This document shows positions 1-5,053 of a stretch of 8,347 bases of DNA, one piece after another (the stretch's first letter is position 1; each line of letters starts with the position of its first letter). The notes under the pieces are model-generated. The model saw nothing but the letters and a program-made list of their open reading frames with translations. It did no database searches and was not told the origin of the DNA. The DNA comes from an uncultured Clostridia bacterium (GTDB lineage: Bacteria > Bacillota > Clostridia > UMGS1810). The stretch is from the NCBI GenBank assembly GCA_905210855.1, contig CAJLYL010000075.1, positions 1-8,347 of the forward strand, in the 5' to 3' direction. The position numbers and the translations under genes were made by a program.

Positions 1-1
1 G

Positions 2-805
2 GAGCAGGGCAGCGGCGGATTTGGAATAACCTTTGACAAAGGCAATCTTGCCGGCAGCGGAGATATCGGATATTTCGACTGCACACTCAACCACTCGGGC
101 GACGGATATTCAATTGACATGAAATTTCATCAGAACGGCGGACTTTTTTTCGCAGATGATCTTCTTGCAAAGCTGCGGTCGTTTACTTACTGCGGCTACG
201 GCGTTGACGAGGAAAAAAATCCGAAAGATTTTTATGCCGACGCGGCTAAATTTATTAAAATATCCGTAAACGGATATGAGGCGGAGAATATTAGTATAAT
301 AAGCGGAGCGGGCAACGGTCACAGGGATTTTTACATCCACTTTGGCGGAGTACCGGCGATTCGCAAAGACGCACTTGCCACGGTCGCTTTCGCGATAGAC
401 GGGAACACAAGCGCGCAAAAGACCGCCATAGAATATCCCGATTATTATACGGACGGCGACCCGATGCTCGAATTGCTCGGAAAAAACGAAAATGATTTTA
501 TTATGTCATGGTTTGACGCAGACAGCTTTAAGACGGTGCATTTCTGCGAATCGGAAAAACTCGGAGTGATTAAAGACAGGCTGTACATCGTGTTCTCGGA
601 TAATTCGGTATCCGACGATGCTCTCGACGAGGTGAGAAAAATTGACGGCTTCGGTTATGACAGATTAAACCCGTTTGCTTACAGGACAGACGGTGCCGAA
701 AAGATACTTTACTTTTCGTGTGCGTCTCCCGAGAAAGTCGGGGATTTTTCGCTCAATGTTGAGTCGGGAAAAGTGGAATTGCTCGCGTCTCATTGGGCGG
801 AGTAA
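2..805 (+). CDS. Hypothetical protein, 5' end outside window
   Basis: The frame is open from the first complete codon at position 2 to the TAA at 803-805, giving 267 visible residues. I do not recognise the family. The protein alternates short hydrophobic, aromatic and glycine/aspartate-rich stretches (for example FDCTLNHSGDGY and DFYIHFGGVPAI), which suggests a beta-rich, possibly extracytoplasmic protein, but no signal peptide can be seen because the N-terminus is missing. There is no transmembrane segment in the visible part. An internal ATG at 119 is not a convincing start: it has no Shine-Dalgarno sequence and the frame continues upstream with similar composition. The gene ends about 75 nt before the rplS promoter, so it is probably a separate transcription unit. 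It occupies the place where trmD often precedes rplS in Firmicutes. That the frame is coding is likely; the function is unknown. Confidence 0.7.
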   Translation, partial: EQGSGGFGITFDKGNLAGSGDIGYFDCTLNHSGDGYSIDMKFHQNGGLFFADDLLAKLRSFTYCGYGVDEEKNPKDFYADAAKFIKISVNGYEAENISIISGAGNGHRDFYIHFGGVPAIRKDALATVAFAIDGNTSAQKTAIEYPDYYTDGDPMLELLGKNENDFIMSWFDADSFKTVHFCESEKLGVIKDRLYIVFSDNSVSDDALDEVRKIDGFGYDRLNPFAYRTDGAEKILYFSCASPEKVGDFSLNVESGKVELLASHWAE

Positions 806-880
806 ATCATGTATATTCTGATTTTTTTGTCTCTCTGTTCGGTGTGCGGCGAAATAAAATGAAAAAATTTTAAAAAAGGC

Positions 881-909
881 TTGCATTTTTCGACGGGATG
901 TGTTATAGT
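881..909 (+). promoter_or_regulatory. Sigma-A type promoter of rplS, extended -10
   Basis: The -35 element TTGCAT (881-886) and the -10 element TATAGT (904-909) are separated by 17 nt. A TGT (TGn) lies directly in front of the -10 (901-903). An A-rich stretch (861-877) lies upstream. Transcription would start near 915-916, giving a leader of about 67 nt before the rplS ATG. The same arrangement recurs at 4983-5011. Confidence 0.82.
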
Positions 910-914
910 ATTAA

Positions 915-982
915 AGGTATACGGGCGGTCCTCTGCTTTGGTTTGGGCATGAACGTCTTGGAAATTTAGGAGGATATTAAAC
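915..982 (+). promoter_or_regulatory. rplS 5' leader with possible SD-sequestering pairing
   Basis: The leader runs from the inferred transcription start to the rplS ATG. It holds the AGGAGG ribosome binding site (968-973, 9 nt before the ATG). Upstream, TCCTC (929-933) is the exact reverse complement of GAGGA (970-974), and one extra G-U pair (928/975) is possible, so the leader could fold to hide its own ribosome binding site. Autoregulatory L19 leaders are known in Firmicutes. I cannot confirm that this one belongs to that family, and a six-pair match in an SD region can arise by chance. Confidence 0.35.
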
Positions 983-1324
983 ATGAACATTATCGAAAGT
1001 ATCACGAAAGACCAGATCAGAACAGACCTTCCCGCTTTTAATATCGGTGACACGATTAAAATCGGCGTTAAGGTTAAAGAGGGTTCCAAAGAGAGAATCC
1101 AGATGTTTGAGGGCACTGTTATCGCTAAGAAACACGGCGGCATCAACGAGACTTTCACTGTAAGAAGAATTTCCTACGGCGTCGGCGTTGAGAGAACATT
1201 CCCCATCAATTCCCCCAAGCTTGCATCAATTGCTGTTGTAAGAAGAGGTAAAGTCAGAAGAGCGAAACTCTACTACCTCCGCGATAGAGTCGGCAAAGCT
1301 ACAAGAGTTAAGGAAAAAATCTGA
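983..1324 (+). CDS. rplS: 50S ribosomal protein L19
   Basis: This 113-residue protein has the normal size of bacterial L19. It binds the 50S subunit near the interface with the 30S subunit, at intersubunit bridges. The whole sequence is recognisable: the N-terminal IESITKDQIRTDLPAFNIGDTI, the central RIQMFEGTVIAKKHGG strand region, the TFTVRRISYGVGVERTFPI block, and the basic C-terminal KVRRAKLYYLRDRVGKATRVKEKI. The start is fixed by AGGAGG nine nt upstream. It has its own strong extended -10 promoter, whereas in Bacillus the gene follows trmD; here the upstream gene is unrelated. A strong hairpin lies 18 nt after the stop, and lepB follows about 140 nt downstream, so L19 may be the most abundantly expressed member of a longer unit with lepB and rbgA. 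Confidence 0.97.
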   Translation: MNIIESITKDQIRTDLPAFNIGDTIKIGVKVKEGSKERIQMFEGTVIAKKHGGINETFTVRRISYGVGVERTFPINSPKLASIAVVRRGKVRRAKLYYLRDRVGKATRVKEKI

Positions 1325-1341
1325 GTGTAAGTTTAATCAGA

Positions 1342-1366
1342 GCGGCTGCGGTGAATCCGCAGCCGC
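1342..1366 (+). other. Strong G+C-rich hairpin after rplS without a U-tract
   Basis: GCGGCTGCGG (1342-1351) and CCGCAGCCGC (1357-1366) form a perfect 10-bp stem with a 5-nt TGAAT loop, 18 nt after the rplS stop. The sequence after the stem (AATATCACAAACC) has no T run, so this is not a standard intrinsic terminator. It could protect the 3' end of an rplS mRNA, pause polymerase, or act with a termination factor. Confidence 0.5.
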
Positions 1367-1464
1367 AATATCACAAACCGCAGGTGCTATGGAGAGATGT
1401 ATATTGTTTCGCCATGGCATTTTATTGCTTTATAGGATAATTTGTAGAAAGGTTGGTGCAGATT

Positions 1465-2136
1465 ATGGACGAGTACAATAAGAACAATGAACCTCAGGCA
1501 GAGGAAAACGAACAGTCGGAGGTTGAGGATTTCACAAATGAAGAAAATCTTGAAAATCCCGTCGAAACTTTCGGAATGACAGAGCACCCGAATCCGGTTC
1601 CTGTGTTTAACTGGAAGAAGGAAGCGCTGGATTGGGTAATCTCGATTGCAGTGGCAATAGTCATCGCTTTGGTGATAAAGACCTATGTGTTCACTCTTGT
1701 GAGGGTGGACGGGCCGTCAATGAACCCGACGCTTACAAACGGCGATGTGCTTTATGCAAACAGATTTATGTATAAACCGGCTGTCGGGGATATAATTATC
1801 TTCAGACCGCCGAACAGCCCCAAGACTCCCTACATCAAGCGAGTTATTGCAGTGGGCGGACAGACGGTTGATGTAAACGGCGAGGAGCACACCGTCACGG
1901 TTGATGGAGTGGTGCTTGATGAAGATTACATTGCAGAGCCGCTCGAATCATCGGGCACAATGGAGTATCCCTGCACCGTGCCGGAGGGTTACATCTTCGT
2001 TATGGGTGACAACAGAAACAACAGCCGCGACAGCCGCGACGCCACGGTGGGCCTGATTCCGCTCGGCAATGTCATAGGCAAGGCGGAGTTCCGCCTGCTG
2101 CCTTTCTCCGATTTCGGCTCGCTTTACAGCAAGTAG
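1465..2136 (+). CDS. lepB: Signal peptidase I
   Basis: This is a membrane-anchored serine protease that removes signal peptides from exported proteins on the outer face of the cytoplasmic membrane. From the ATG at 1465 it has 223 residues. Residues about 54-76 form one transmembrane helix (DWVISIAVAIVIALVIK). The catalytic Ser85 lies in VDGPSMNPTL and the general base Lys125 in TPYIKRVIAVGG. The conserved MGDNRNNSRDSR box is at 180-191. One N-terminal anchor and this catalytic dyad fit the Gram-positive SPase family. An unusual feature is a cytoplasmic N-terminal extension of about 50 residues, very acidic (14 D/E and one K in the first 40). The start was chosen because AGAAAGG (1446-1452) precedes it, although the 12-nt spacing is rather long; GTG 1456 and TTG 1453 lie in frame but too close to that site. 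lepB between rplS and rbgA is a familiar clostridial order. Confidence 0.95.
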   Translation: MDEYNKNNEPQAEENEQSEVEDFTNEENLENPVETFGMTEHPNPVPVFNWKKEALDWVISIAVAIVIALVIKTYVFTLVRVDGPSMNPTLTNGDVLYANRFMYKPAVGDIIIFRPPNSPKTPYIKRVIAVGGQTVDVNGEEHTVTVDGVVLDEDYIAEPLESSGTMEYPCTVPEGYIFVMGDNRNNSRDSRDATVGLIPLGNVIGKAEFRLLPFSDFGSLYSK

Positions 2137-2146
2137 GAGAGGGCAC

Positions 2147-3001
2147 ATGAACATACAGTGGTTTCCCGGTCATATGATGAAAACTCAGCGTATGATGCAG
2201 GACAACATCAAGCTGATAGACATAGTTATAGAGATAGTGGACGCACGGCTGCCGCTCAGCAGCCGCAACCCCAAGATTGACGAGATTGTGGGCGACAAAC
2301 CGCGCTTGCTGCTGCTCAACAAAGCTGACATTGCCGATGCGGCAATCACCGCGCAGTGGGAGAGGTACTTTGCGGACAGGGGGCTGCCCGTGCTTGTCAT
2401 CTCATCTACCGGCAGCAAAAAGCTTAACTTTATATTCGCAAAGTGCCGCGAGATTCTCGCTGACAAAATTGCCAGACAGAGAGAACGCGGCATAACTAAC
2501 AGGGCGATTAAAGTGATTGTGGTCGGCGTACCGAATGTTGGTAAATCGTCGCTCATAAATAAGCTCTCCGGCAGAAAGAGCGCCATAACCGGCGACAGAC
2601 CGGGCGTTACCAAGGGCAAACAGTGGATAAGGCTTGATAACGGCATTGAGCTGCTCGATACCCCGGGCATACTTTGGCCGAAGTTTGAGGACGATTCCGT
2701 CGGCAAAAAGCTTGCATTTACGGGGGCAATCAAGGATGAGATAATGGACATTGAGGAGCTTGCGTGTGAGCTGCTTGTTTTTCTGCGGTCACACTATCCC
2801 GAGAGCCTTGCCGAGAGATATCGCATGACGGATATCGGCGATCTCGAATCGTATGAGATGCTTACACTGCTCGGCAAAAACAGGGGTTTTGTCGTGTCGG
2901 GCGGCGAGATAGACACCGAGAGGGCGGCAAAGATACTTTTGGATGAATTCCGCGGTGCAAAGCTCGGCAATATTTCACTTGAAAAACCGGATGAAATTTA
3001 A
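2147..3001 (+). CDS. rbgA: Ribosome biogenesis GTPase RbgA (YlqF)
   Basis: RbgA is a circularly permuted GTPase needed for late assembly of the 50S subunit in Gram-positive bacteria. The 284 residues match the family's usual length. The motif order shows the permutation: G4 NKAD at 58-61 comes first, then G1 GVPNVGKS at 127-134, the G2 region with GVTKG at 153-157, and G3 DTPG at 171-174. The N-terminal MNIQWFPGHMMKT is diagnostic for this family. The C-terminal third (about 185-284) is the helical RNA-binding part. The ATG follows the lepB stop by 10 nt and AGGAG (2135-2139) overlaps that stop codon, so the two genes are probably translated from one mRNA. The neighbouring rplS, a 50S protein gene, fits its role. 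A perfect inverted repeat begins 10 nt after its stop. Confidence 0.97.
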   Translation: MNIQWFPGHMMKTQRMMQDNIKLIDIVIEIVDARLPLSSRNPKIDEIVGDKPRLLLLNKADIADAAITAQWERYFADRGLPVLVISSTGSKKLNFIFAKCREILADKIARQRERGITNRAIKVIVVGVPNVGKSSLINKLSGRKSAITGDRPGVTKGKQWIRLDNGIELLDTPGILWPKFEDDSVGKKLAFTGAIKDEIMDIEELACELLVFLRSHYPESLAERYRMTDIGDLESYEMLTLLGKNRGFVVSGGEIDTERAAKILLDEFRGAKLGNISLEKPDEI

Positions 3002-3011
3002 TTAACGATTG

Positions 3012-3047
3012 CGAACTGCAAAATATTATTATTTTGCAGTTCGTTTT
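3012..3047 (+). terminator. Intrinsic terminator or attenuator between rbgA and rnhB
   Basis: CGAACTGCAAAAT (3012-3024) and ATTTTGCAGTTCG (3031-3043) form a perfect 13-bp stem with a 6-nt loop, followed by TTTT (3044-3047). The rnhB ribosome binding site AAGGAGA starts only three nt later (3050-3056). There is no room for a promoter after the hairpin and only a weak candidate before it (TTCACT 2974-2979, 17 nt, TTTAAT 2997-3002). It may therefore end only part of the transcripts or act as an mRNA processing or stability element. Confidence 0.65.
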
Positions 3048-3065
3048 GTAAGGAGATTTTTTGCT

Positions 3066-3680
3066 ATGAAAGATAAAGATATGCTCGTGTACGAGCGCAA
3101 GTATTGGGATATGGGCAAAACCGTCGTTGCCGGCGTGGACGAGGCAGGCAGAGGGCCGCTTGCCGGCGCGGTGTTTTCCGCTGCGGTGGTTCTCCACCCC
3201 GGGGCGGATATAGAGGGACTGGACGACTCCAAAAAACTCAGCGAGAAAAAGCGCGAATATCTGTTTGATGTGATAAAGGAAAAGGCGCTTTACTGGAACA
3301 TCGCATCCGTTGACGAAAAGACCATAGACCGCATAAACATCCTGGAGTCGGCATATCTGGCGTTTGCATATGCACTGAACGGATTGCCTGTTATGCCCGA
3401 GATTGCACTGATTGACGGCAACCGAGCAAAAAATATCCCCACGGAGTTTGAGACAATAGTAAAAGGCGATTCGCTCAGCCGTTCCATAGCTGCGGCGTCA
3501 ATTCTTGCCAAGGTGGCGCGTGACAGATACATAACCGAGCTTGACAAAGTGTACCCTGAGTACGGCTTTGCCAAGCACAAAGGTTACCCCACCAAGGAAC
3601 ACCTTGAGGCGGTGAAAAAATACGGTCCCTGCCCGATACACCGCCTCACATTCAAAGGCGTGAGGGAGTATGTGCGATGA
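3066..3680 (+). CDS. rnhB: Ribonuclease HII
   Basis: RNase HII cleaves the RNA strand of RNA:DNA hybrids and incises at single ribonucleotides in DNA. From the ATG at 3066 it has 204 residues, normal for the family. The N-terminal GVDEAGRGPLAG carries catalytic Asp25 and Glu26 and the GRG motif at 28-30. DDSKKLSEKKRE follows at 53-64. Asp117 lies in LIDGN and Asp135 in VKGDSLSRSIAAASILAKV, so the four acidic metal ligands are all present. The C-terminal HKGYPTKEH segment is also typical. The start is supported by AAGGAGA nine nt upstream. An in-frame TTG at 3009 would add 19 residues but lies before the hairpin and lacks a ribosome binding site. Its last codons overlap yraN by 4 nt (ATGA), indicating translational coupling. 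Confidence 0.97.
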   Translation: MKDKDMLVYERKYWDMGKTVVAGVDEAGRGPLAGAVFSAAVVLHPGADIEGLDDSKKLSEKKREYLFDVIKEKALYWNIASVDEKTIDRINILESAYLAFAYALNGLPVMPEIALIDGNRAKNIPTEFETIVKGDSLSRSIAAASILAKVARDRYITELDKVYPEYGFAKHKGYPTKEHLEAVKKYGPCPIHRLTFKGVREYVR

Positions 3681-4042
3681 ACACTGCGCAGATAGGCAGA
3701 TGCGGCGAGGATGCTGCGGCGAGATACCTTGTCTCCAAGGGGTACAGGATAGCGGAGAAAAATTTTCGCACGCATACATCCGAGCTTGACATCATAGCAT
3801 ATAGTAAGGACGGCATGATTTGCTTTGTAGAGGTGAAGACCAGGAAAAACGCCGATTTCGGCTATCCGTGCGAGGCGGTGAACTACCGCAAGCGCATCAA
3901 GATAACCCAAGGGGCTATGTCGTATATCCGCTCTCGGCACATTGAGTGCGAAGTGCGCTTTGATGTAATCGAAGTATACGGCGGGTTTGTCGGCGGAGTT
4001 TTCGCCGTGTCAAAGATAAATCATATAGAAAATGCGTTCTGA
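3677..4042 (+). CDS. yraN: UPF0102 (YraN) family nuclease-fold protein
   Basis: This is a small 121-residue protein of the YraN/UPF0102 family, which has a restriction-endonuclease-like fold. The cellular role is not settled; its steady pairing with rnhB suggests a nucleic-acid processing job. The family hallmarks are visible: GRCGEDAAARYLVSKGY near the N-terminus (7-23), then the PD-(D/E)XK-like core SELDIIA (35-41) and FVEVKTR (50-56), with Glu36, Asp38, Glu52 and Lys54 as the expected metal and catalytic residues. The position before Glu36 is Ser rather than the more usual Gly, a mild departure. The ATG overlaps the rnhB stop (ATGA, 3677-3680), so translation is probably coupled to rnhB. 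The dipeptidase gene follows 11 nt later. Confidence 0.93.
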   Translation: MNTAQIGRCGEDAAARYLVSKGYRIAEKNFRTHTSELDIIAYSKDGMICFVEVKTRKNADFGYPCEAVNYRKRIKITQGAMSYIRSRHIECEVRFDVIEVYGGFVGGVFAVSKINHIENAF

Positions 4043-4053
4043 CGGAGAATGAT

Positions 4054-4977
4054 ATGTACCCATATTTTGATTTGCACTGCGACACCCTGCTCAGACTGTA
4101 CAAAGGCGGCGCAGACATAACGGACGGGAAACTTATGATAAACATAAAAACACTGAATCTATACAAACCCATGATTCAGTGTTTTTCTTTGTTCAACGAG
4201 GGCGAACTGACATTGGACGATTATTTCGATGCTGCCGATTTCATGAAAAAAGTGTGCGCGCGCAGCGGAATGACTCTTTGCCGAAGTTTCGGGGATATTG
4301 CCGCGGTGAGAAAAAACGGCGGCGTCGGCGCGGTGCTTACCGCTGAGGCACTCGGAAACACAGCAGGGGTTGACGGGGACGCAGTGTCGCATCTGCGTGA
4401 GGTGGGTTACCTCATGGCGGGGCTTGTGTGGAATTTTGACAACGTACTGTGCGGTGGCTGCCTCGGCAGCGGAGGCGGCGTGACAGCTGCCGGCGAAAGA
4501 ATTTTGCGCCGTATGGAGCGTGACGGTATGGCGGTCGATGTGTCGCATATGTCGGACGCGGCTTTTTATGACACGGCGGCTTGTTTTTGCAAGCCGCTTG
4601 TTGCCTCTCATTCAAATTGTCGTGCAATTTGTGCTCATCCGCGCAACCTGACGGACGGTATGATACGCAAAATTGCCCTCTCGGGCGGAGTGGTCGGTGT
4701 GAATTTTTATCCGCCGTTTTTGTCGGGGCAAAATGGCGGAATTGCCGATATTGCGCGGCATATCGCACACGTTGTTTCGGTCGGCGGAGCGGAGTGCGCC
4801 GCCGTTGGCGGTGACTTTGACGGAATTTCGTCCGCGGCGGACGGCATGGGGAGCGCGGCTGATGTTTCAGTGCTTTTTAAAGCGCTCGGGGACAAAAATG
4901 ACACAAAATCTTGTGTTTGCGATATCAGTTTTAACAATGTGTACAATCTTTTTCAAAAATATGAATTTTTGCATTAA
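4054..4977 (+). CDS. Membrane dipeptidase-like peptidase, family M19
   Basis: This protein resembles renal (membrane) dipeptidases, zinc amidohydrolase-fold enzymes that hydrolyse dipeptides. It has 307 residues, about normal for bacterial members. Metal ligands visible are His8 and Asp10 (DLHCDT), Glu98 (TAEAL), His165 (DVSHMS) and His186 (ASHSN). HPRNLTD (195-201) and GGDFDG (252-257) are further hallmarks, and the C-terminal NNVYNLF matches the usual family ending. No signal peptide is present, so a cytoplasmic location is inferred. Unusually, it has 13 cysteines, some in pairs (Cys133/136, 177/179, 287/289). The ATG lies 11 nt after yraN with GGAG (4044-4047) in front, so it is probably the last gene of the rplS-region cluster. 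The gene contains several perfect inverted repeats, including a terminator-like one near its 5' end. The family call is secure; the substrate is not known. Confidence 0.9.
   Translation: MYPYFDLHCDTLLRLYKGGADITDGKLMINIKTLNLYKPMIQCFSLFNEGELTLDDYFDAADFMKKVCARSGMTLCRSFGDIAAVRKNGGVGAVLTAEALGNTAGVDGDAVSHLREVGYLMAGLVWNFDNVLCGGCLGSGGGVTAAGERILRRMERDGMAVDVSHMSDAAFYDTAACFCKPLVASHSNCRAICAHPRNLTDGMIRKIALSGGVVGVNFYPPFLSGQNGGIADIARHIAHVVSVGGAECAAVGGDFDGISSAADGMGSAADVSVLFKALGDKNDTKSCVCDISFNNVYNLFQKYEFLH
4146..4190 (+). repeat. 14-bp perfect inverted repeat with T-rich tail inside the dipeptidase gene
   Basis: AAAAACACTGAATC (4146-4159) and GATTCAGTGTTTTT (4173-4186) are exact reverse complements separated by 13 nt. 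The right arm runs into TTTTTCTTT (4182-4190). In RNA this looks like an intrinsic terminator with an A-tract and U-tract, yet it lies about 93 nt into the coding sequence, across codons 31-45. Confidence 0.6.
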
Positions 4978-4982
4978 AAAAC

Positions 4983-5011
4983 TTGCATTTTTGAGTTTGT
5001 TGTGCTATACT
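4983..5011 (+). promoter_or_regulatory. Sigma-A type promoter of aspB, extended -10
   Basis: TTGCAT (4983-4988), a 17-nt spacer and TATACT (5006-5011), with TGC (5003-5005) directly before the -10. The -35 is preceded by a run of six A (4976-4981). Transcription would start near 5017-5018, about 36 nt before the ATG. A small palindrome CATACTTGTATG (5012-5023) spans the inferred start site and could be an operator, but a match this short is weak evidence. Confidence 0.8.
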
Positions 5012-5053
5012 CATACTTGTATGTAACTTAAAAGTAAACTTCGGAGGTATACC

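Noticed and set aside
119..805. ATG 119 as the true start of the first gene
   Set aside because: No Shine-Dalgarno sequence precedes it and the same frame stays open to the window edge with similar composition.
1404..1441. Promoter for lepB (TTGTTT with TTTATA or GATAAT)
   Set aside because: Spacings of 19 nt or more with poor -10 matches; co-transcription with rplS is as likely.
1453..1464. TTG 1453 or GTG 1456 as the lepB start
   Set aside because: They touch or nearly touch the AGAAAGG ribosome binding site; ATG 1465 is the better start although its spacing is long.
1389..1481. 30-codon frame from ATG 1389 overlapping the lepB start
   Set aside because: No clear ribosome binding site and no recognisable feature; likely chance.
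2021..2038. Tandem 9-bp repeat ACAGCCGCG x2
   Set aside because: It encodes the conserved SRDSR part of the signal peptidase box, so protein constraint explains it.
2185..2751. Long minus-strand frame opposite rbgA, and similar ones at 4159-4611 and 7068-7625
   Set aside because: They lie entirely opposite secure genes, have no ribosome binding sites or recognisable domains, and arise from codon bias of the + strand genes.
3009..3065. Upstream TTG start adding 19 residues to RnhB
   Set aside because: The extension would be encoded by the hairpin region and lacks a ribosome binding site, while ATG 3066 has AAGGAGA at good spacing.
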